A model generated the notes under the pieces. It worked only from the letters and a program-made list of their open reading frames with translations, made no database searches and was not told the origin of the DNA. A stretch of 7,552 nucleotides of DNA from a bacterium (GTDB lineage: Bacteria > JAJRZV01). The stretch is from assembly GCA_024275095.1 (NCBI GenBank), contig JAJRZV010000023.1, forward strand, positions 1 to 7,552, written 5' to 3'. Position numbers and translations under genes: made by a program. Positions 3,012 to 7,552 of this stretch are shown piece by piece (the first letter of the stretch is position 1; each line of letters begins with the position of its first letter).

Positions 3012-5618
3012 ATGTTCGGGAGCAAGCCTTCAGGTAAAAAGAACATAAAGTCGATTTCTGAGCTCACGCCCATGATGCGCCAATACATGGAAATCAAAAA
3101 CCGGTACAGGGATTGTATTCTTTTCTTCCGCATGGGTGATTTTTACGAGATGTTTTTTGAAGATGCGGAAATTGCCTCGCGGGTACTCAATATTGCTCTG
3201 ACCACTCGTGATCGTACCAGTGAAAATCCTGCTCCCATGTGCGGTGTTCCCTTTCACAGTGCTGGTCCTTACATCCGCAAGCTCCTTGAGGCAGGTTATC
3301 GGGTGGCAGTGTGTGAACAACTGGAAGAGCCGGGCAAAGGAAAAAAAATTGTAACCCGTGATGTTGTGCGGGTGTACAGTCCTGGTGTGGATTACGATTT
3401 CGAGGAAGAGGACAGATTTAACTATGTTTTTGCTGTCGTCCGTACAGACGAGTTGTTCGGCTATGCTTATGCAGACGTTTCCACGCGCCTTTTCCGGGCT
3501 GGGCAGGTGAAAGGAGTAAAAGATATCACGGACATGGTGGAGCGGTTGAACCCTGCTGAAATTATTATGCTGGGAGATCCTGAAAAGCCCCATTCAACAT
3601 GGAAGCAACTCCGACGACACTTGCTTGTAAGAGTTGCGGAACAGCTGAACTTTCCCGAAGACGCGGATTTTGCACTCAGGATGCTTATGGAAAAATTTAA
3701 AAATGATATCACATGGTTAAAGAACAAACCTGCGGCGGCCATTGCGGCAGCAGGCCTGTTGCATCACGTGATGCGGTTTGCACTGACGAGAGAAGTGCTG
3801 GACCCTCCTCAGGAGGACACATACGGGGGAGAGGGAGCCACTGTAGATGCGGCGACATTGAGAAACCTGGAAGTGTTTCAAACTCTTTCAGGAGATAAAA
3901 AAGGATCTGTATACAGCACTCTTTGCCTTGCGGTGACTTCAGGAGGTAAAAGAGTCATCAGAGATATGCTTTCGCGTCCGCTGAAAGAAAGGAAGAGAAT
4001 ACTACAGCGTCTTTCAGCCATAGAAGAGCTTTACAGGGAGCACCTGTTACGCTCGCGTCTAAGGGAATACCTTTCAGGTGTGCCAGATGCAGAGCGTATT
4101 ATGGCCCGCATCAATGCAGGAACCGCGACTCCAGCTGATCTTGCACAGCTGAGGCGTTTCCTGCAGGCCGTGCCTTTGGTGAAATCCGAAATCGAGAATT
4201 TGAACTCTCCTTTTCTTGTACATCTGCGCACGCAGGTTTCAGAACTCTCACACATACGGGAATTGCTGGAAAAGGCCATTGTAGAGACTCCGCCATCACA
4301 CATGCGGGATGGCGGAGTTATCAACCCGGATTTTGATGAAGAATTAAAGGAATTGCATCGGTTAAGAGAGGCCGGGGGGCGCTGGATAGCAGAATTCGAG
4401 GCCCGGGAGAAAGAGCGCACGGGCATTCCCACGTTGAAAGTGGGTTACAATCGCGTGTTTGGATACTACATTGAAATTTCAAAAGGGCAGCTGTCTCGTG
4501 TTCCTCCCGAATACGAACGCCGCCAGACCCTTGTTTCCAGTGAAAGATTCATTACCCCGGAGTTAAAGGAATGGGAGGAGAAGATACTCACAAGCAGCGA
4601 GCGAATCGTTCAGCGTGAAAAAGAGATTTACGAGCGAATTCTCAGAGATATAAAAGATGTCAGCCAGGAAATATTCACGTGTGCGCGTGCGCTGTTCCAG
4701 CTGGATGCCATCGCAGGTCTTGCCGAGGTTGCTGACCGATATGGATATGTAAAGCCGGAAATTGTCGAGGAACCCGTAACCGAAATCGTGGGAGGGAGAC
4801 ACCCTGCAATGGAGAGACTTCATGGAAGTGATGCTTTCATACCGCTGGATGTCAGCGTCAGTGCCGACAATGAACAGATACTGATTATTACCGGGCCGAA
4901 CATGGCGGGAAAGTCAACGGTGCTGCGCACTGCAGCACTTATTCAACTTATGGGTCAGGCAGGTTTTTTTGTTCCCGCGGAGAAAGCCGTTATTGGGATT
5001 GCTGATCGAATAACCTCTCGCATTGGTGCGTCTGATGACATCACCCGTGGCAAGAGCACCTTTATGGTCGAGATGGAGGAGACAGCGGAAATTCTCAGGA
5101 AGGCCACGCGCTCCAGCTTTATCATCCTCGACGAAATAGGCAGGGGCACGTCTACTTACGATGGTATCAGCATCGCCTGGGCAGTGGTTGAATATATTCA
5201 TGACACTGTAGGAGCACGAACACTGTGCGCAACCCATTACCACGAATTGACGGAGGTGGCTCGATTAAAACCACGCGTTGTTAACTACACCATGGAAGTA
5301 AGGGAATATGGAGACGAACTGCTTTTTATGTATCGTCTCGTTCGGGGCAGAGCCAATCGCAGTTACGGAGTTCACGTGGCGCGCCTGGCGGCATTGCCCC
5401 CGGACGTATTGCAAAGAGCAGAGGAAATCCTTCGTTCCATGGAGGAAGGTGTTGGAGTGGGCAAGATACTCAGAGAGGCGAGACAGTTAGAACTGTTTTC
5501 CCCTACCTCCAACCAGGTGCTTCAGGAGCTGGTGAAAATTGATGTAGGCCAGATCACCCCTCTCGAAGCCATTAACCTTCTTTACAGACTTCAGGAGAAG
5601 GCCAAACAGGAGCAGTGA
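3012..5618 (+). CDS. mutS: DNA mismatch repair protein MutS
   Basis: 868 residues, full length for bacterial MutS. The protein scans DNA, binds mismatches and small loops as a dimer, and uses ATP to signal repair. The mismatch-reading motif GDFYEMF (42-48) has the intercalating F44 and its partner E46. A connector, lever and clamp region follow. The ATPase domain has Walker A GPNMAGKS (628-635), the segment STFMVEM (682-688), Walker B IILDE (704-708, with catalytic E708), the GRGTS signature (710-714) and THYHEL (741-746). QLELF (825-829) fits a sliding-clamp binding motif, ahead of a short C-terminal tail. ATG 3012 is the only usable start: an in-frame TGA lies at 2976-2978, there is no GTG or TTG start codon between, and the next ATG (residue 21) would remove the conserved TP before MMRQY. 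No Shine-Dalgarno precedes it. mutL is not adjacent. Confidence 0.98.
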   Translation: MFGSKPSGKKNIKSISELTPMMRQYMEIKNRYRDCILFFRMGDFYEMFFEDAEIASRVLNIALTTRDRTSENPAPMCGVPFHSAGPYIRKLLEAGYRVAVCEQLEEPGKGKKIVTRDVVRVYSPGVDYDFEEEDRFNYVFAVVRTDELFGYAYADVSTRLFRAGQVKGVKDITDMVERLNPAEIIMLGDPEKPHSTWKQLRRHLLVRVAEQLNFPEDADFALRMLMEKFKNDITWLKNKPAAAIAAAGLLHHVMRFALTREVLDPPQEDTYGGEGATVDAATLRNLEVFQTLSGDKKGSVYSTLCLAVTSGGKRVIRDMLSRPLKERKRILQRLSAIEELYREHLLRSRLREYLSGVPDAERIMARINAGTATPADLAQLRRFLQAVPLVKSEIENLNSPFLVHLRTQVSELSHIRELLEKAIVETPPSHMRDGGVINPDFDEELKELHRLREAGGRWIAEFEAREKERTGIPTLKVGYNRVFGYYIEISKGQLSRVPPEYERRQTLVSSERFITPELKEWEEKILTSSERIVQREKEIYERILRDIKDVSQEIFTCARALFQLDAIAGLAEVADRYGYVKPEIVEEPVTEIVGGRHPAMERLHGSDAFIPLDVSVSADNEQILIITGPNMAGKSTVLRTAALIQLMGQAGFFVPAEKAVIGIADRITSRIGASDDITRGKSTFMVEMEETAEILRKATRSSFIILDEIGRGTSTYDGISIAWAVVEYIHDTVGARTLCATHYHELTEVARLKPRVVNYTMEVREYGDELLFMYRLVRGRANRSYGVHVARLAALPPDVLQRAEEILRSMEEGVGVGKILREARQLELFSPTSNQVLQELVKIDVGQITPLEAINLLYRLQEKAKQEQ

Positions 5619-6281
5619 GTGAAATATTTAAGGGACGGCCTGATTTTAACATTATTAATATATATCGTGCTCGTTGCATTCGCTCTGGTATCAATTCATT
5701 TTTCTTCACTTGTAAGTTTGCGTCCTGTGGTGACAGCTGTTTTGTTTTTGTACGTGCCGCTTTTATGGGCGCGTATGAGAAGGTATCCCGTGGAATTGTT
5801 TGGGTTTAATTTTTCTGATTTGCCCGGCCAATTGAAGGATTTTATGGTAGTTGTGCTCTGGGTTTTCCCGGTATTTGCAGGAGGATTTTTATTCTATCAT
5901 CGGGTGATACTGGGTTTTCACTACACTTGGGCTATTCCTCATCAGCCTCTTCAAAAAGTACTTTTTCATTTATTCGGAGCAGCCCTTCCAGAGGAACTTT
6001 ACTTTCGAGGTTTCCTTCAGCAATTGTGTAATGAGGATCTGCGTCGTAGATGGCACTCCTTTGGTGCCTCGTGGGGCCCGGGAGTTTTTGTCTCGGCATT
6101 ACTGTTTGCAATGGGACACCTTGTTTTTGATCCCCGCCCCGAGCGTCTCGCGGTGTTCGTTCCCGGCGTTTTATTCGGCGTTCTCCGTGAGCGCCACGAC
6201 AGCATAGCGCTTCCCGTGCTTCTTCACTGGAGTGCCAACGTGATGGTAGATTGGTTGAGCGAGGGGATTCTTCTTTTCTGA
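5619..6281 (+). CDS. CPBP family glutamic-type intramembrane protease (CAAX protease/bacteriocin-processing type)
   Basis: 220 residues starting with GTG 5619, directly after the mutS TGA (5616-5618). AGGAG (5608-5612) lies 6 bases upstream, so mutS and this gene are very likely one transcript with coupled translation. The three family motifs are intact: EELYFR (125-130, EExxxR), FAMGH (163-167, FxxxH) and HWSAN (203-207, HxxxN). These residues form the active site inside the membrane. Hydrophobic segments at about 7-27, 36-51, 75-95, 114-124, 155-170 and 178-189 indicate a polytopic protein. Characterised relatives cleave prenylated or sorting-signal-bearing proteins, process peptides, or give bacteriocin immunity. 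Nothing here fixes the substrate. The secreted protein gene downstream has its own promoter, so a link to it is only a possibility. Confidence 0.93.
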   Translation: MKYLRDGLILTLLIYIVLVAFALVSIHFSSLVSLRPVVTAVLFLYVPLLWARMRRYPVELFGFNFSDLPGQLKDFMVVVLWVFPVFAGGFLFYHRVILGFHYTWAIPHQPLQKVLFHLFGAALPEELYFRGFLQQLCNEDLRRRWHSFGASWGPGVFVSALLFAMGHLVFDPRPERLAVFVPGVLFGVLRERHDSIALPVLLHWSANVMVDWLSEGILLF

Positions 6282-6292
6282 ACAGAAGTAAC

Positions 6293-6309
6293 ACAAATTG
6301 ACAATGTGT
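6293..6309. promoter_or_regulatory. Palindrome, possible operator
   Basis: ACAAATTGACAATGTGT is a 17-bp dyad centred on A6301 with one mismatched pair: ATTG-A-CAAT inside and ACA/TGT outside. It starts 12 bp after the protease stop. It contains TTGACA (6298-6303), but no convincing -10 lies 16-18 bp further on. No T-run follows, so it is unlikely to be an intrinsic terminator. Confidence 0.35.
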
Positions 6310-6360
6310 TAAAAATTCGTCACTCGGTTATGAAAAAAAAATCAAAAAGTAAAAGAATGC

Positions 6361-6390
6361 TTGACATGACATTTGGATGTTTGGCAAAAT
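6361..6390 (+). promoter_or_regulatory. Putative sigma-70-type promoter for the secreted protein gene
   Basis: A consensus TTGACA (6361-6366) is followed after 18 bp by CAAAAT (6385-6390, 4 of 6 to TATAAT). This gives a start near 6397 and a leader of about 48 bases before the ATG at 6445. The upstream run of A residues (6332-6340) could act as an UP-like element. It indicates that the gene is transcribed independently of mutS and the protease. Confidence 0.6.
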
Positions 6391-6412
6391 AAGGATGATG
6401 GCTGGGGAAGTA

Positions 6413-6428
6413 TCTTAAATATTTGAGA
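6413..6428. promoter_or_regulatory. AT-rich palindrome in the leader of the secreted protein gene
   Basis: TCTTAAATATTTGAGA is a 16-bp dyad with 7 of 8 pairs matched, the exception being T6416/G6425. It lies between the promoter and the Shine-Dalgarno. It could bind a dimeric regulator; as RNA it would form only a weak stem. Confidence 0.3.
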
Positions 6429-6444
6429 CTGAAGGAGGGGGAGC

Positions 6445-7552
6445 ATGAGAGTGTTCAAATATGGGCCAATTATAGCAGCGATTTTTTTGTGCAGTACGGC
6501 TGGGGCATCAGAGAGCCTGTGGGAGCCGCTGGTAAACTTTGAAGCTCCACAGAAACACGTTACTGTCGTGTTTGACACAGAACACGGGTGTGATCCCACA
6601 AATTCTTACCGCGGTGCATGGTATCCTGCCACGCCCGGTCAGGATGCAAGCCAGGGTGGTCCCTGCTATGAAAATGAAAATTTCGCGGATGAGTACCTGA
6701 TCATTCGTATTACCAAGCCCGGAATGGACTACATCGCTAACCTTGTCAGAAATATTATGACCGATGATTCTATCCTTGCTTTCGCAGATTCACTGATGAA
6801 GCTCTTTACAGACCAGGATACCAGGCCCATCTCACCGGATCAGATTACCACCACACCCCAGGGGCATCCACTGGCACCCTGGAGATGTGCCACATACCAG
6901 TCAAATATGACCATCAGCGCATGTGATGGCATGCAGATCTGTGTTGACGGCTCAGATGACGAAGAGATTTACGGGCCCTCCAACGGTGGTGCCGATGGAT
7001 GGGGTGGTGACGGTATATATTTTCAGTATATCTGCGGGTTTGATCCATGGATGCCTCCTGGTGCCACTTCTGTAGCAGATGATATTGGAAAAGGAATATT
7101 TAGCACCTGCATGACAGTTCCTCTCGTGGGTCCTGTCTGCCTCAACATGGCAATAGCAGATGTAAACGATATTCCCGGAGTAAGTACCTGGCATCCTGAC
7201 ACCGATGATTCGGCCTCCGCTACCCTCCCAACGATCAGCCGTGTAATTTACTGGAACCCTGACGACGTGAGCGTGCAACTTGAATCAGACATTGGTACCA
7301 AATGTGAAGAATATAAAATTGACCGTGACGGTGATGGATTCGTGGATGCAACCATCGCATGCGATTACTGGCCCCACACTCATGACGACAGCCTGCAGTT
7401 TAAACTCCAGATAAACAATCCCATTATTGACGTGCTTCTTGACTGGCGTCCGAGAGCCACCTCGTTTGGGGGAACAGTCACCGATTACTGTACTCCAGCA
7501 ACGTCCGACCCGGACATTGATGACGAGTGCGGAACCGGAGAAATTCAAATTC
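6445..7552 (+). CDS. Secreted cysteine-rich protein of unknown function, 3' truncated by the window
   Basis: I do not recognise this protein. The frame is open from ATG 6445 to the window end, 369 codons with no stop. AAGGAGG (6432-6438) lies 6 bases upstream, a near-perfect Shine-Dalgarno. The N-terminus MRVFKYGPIIAAIFLC is a Sec signal peptide with a likely signal peptidase I site after A21 (AGA|SE). C16 is not in a lipobox. The mature part holds 12 cysteines (49, 74, 148, 160, 166, 197, 222, 232, 287, 306, 349, 362), an even number that suits disulfides formed outside the cytoplasm. DRDGDGFVD (293-301) resembles a calcium-binding D-x-D-G-D-G-x-x-D loop. A Gly/Asp-rich segment (178-190) precedes a mildly hydrophobic stretch (216-240). 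It is Asp-rich overall and was probably made for the periplasm or cell surface. Any C-terminal anchor or sorting signal lies beyond the window. Confidence 0.9.
   Translation, partial: MRVFKYGPIIAAIFLCSTAGASESLWEPLVNFEAPQKHVTVVFDTEHGCDPTNSYRGAWYPATPGQDASQGGPCYENENFADEYLIIRITKPGMDYIANLVRNIMTDDSILAFADSLMKLFTDQDTRPISPDQITTTPQGHPLAPWRCATYQSNMTISACDGMQICVDGSDDEEIYGPSNGGADGWGGDGIYFQYICGFDPWMPPGATSVADDIGKGIFSTCMTVPLVGPVCLNMAIADVNDIPGVSTWHPDTDDSASATLPTISRVIYWNPDDVSVQLESDIGTKCEEYKIDRDGDGFVDATIACDYWPHTHDDSLQFKLQINNPIIDVLLDWRPRATSFGGTVTDYCTPATSDPDIDDECGTGEIQI

Noticed and set aside
2839-3048. 69-codon + strand open frame before mutS
   Set aside because: It overlaps the mutS start and promoter, has no ribosome binding site and has unconvincing composition.
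3030-5243. Several minus-strand open frames inside mutS (for example 3030-3593, 4031-4432, 4914-5243)
   Set aside because: Shadows of the mutS coding frame; they lack start signals and family motifs.
6952-7548. Minus-strand open frames of 108 and 87 codons opposite the secreted protein gene
   Set aside because: The + strand frame has a promoter, Shine-Dalgarno, signal peptide and 369 uninterrupted codons; these are its antisense shadows.

Overview
This looks like a chromosomal window from a Gram-negative-type bacterium. It holds conserved housekeeping genes, a small tRNA cluster and the start of an exported cysteine-rich protein. No gene fixes the phylum. None of the three tRNA genes encodes its CCA tail. 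A UbiB-like kinase sits beside an acyl-CoA-synthetase-type gene, and a secreted protein carries a D-x-D-G-D-G calcium-type motif. Together these would suit a deltaproteobacterial or myxobacterial relative, but that placement is only a guess.

Layout, all genes on the + strand. (1) 1-1865: the 3' end of an AMP-forming acyl/aryl-CoA synthetase overlaps by 4 bp an ABC1/UbiB atypical kinase with one N-terminal membrane segment. The two genes are probably translationally coupled. (2) 1866-2399: a promoter-like sequence drives tRNA-Lys(TTT) and tRNA-Glu(TTC), followed by tRNA-Ser(GCT). (3) 2400-3011: 612 bp with no credible protein gene, made of repeats and tRNA wreckage. (4) 3012-6281: mutS, followed without a gap by a CPBP-type intramembrane protease gene. 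(5) 6282-6444: an intergenic region with a good promoter, two palindromes and a near-perfect Shine-Dalgarno. (6) 6445-7552: a secreted, cysteine-rich protein of unknown function, still open at the window edge.

The most unusual part is the tRNA region. Downstream of tRNA-Glu and tRNA-Ser, after 71-90 bp of mostly AT-rich DNA, lies an inverted copy of the T-arm of that same tRNA. The copy after tRNA-Glu keeps the Glu-specific TTTGAA core and the copy after tRNA-Ser keeps TTCGAA. Each inverted T-arm starts a G-rich unit of similar design. A third such unit follows a decayed, duplicated tRNA-Ser tail 237 bp further on. This arrangement produces long spurious open frames on the minus strand, which should not be annotated as proteins.

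A second point of interest is mutS. A good promoter (TTGAAG, 17 bp, TATCAT) ends only 8 bp before its only possible start codon, which has no Shine-Dalgarno. The mutS transcript may therefore be leaderless.
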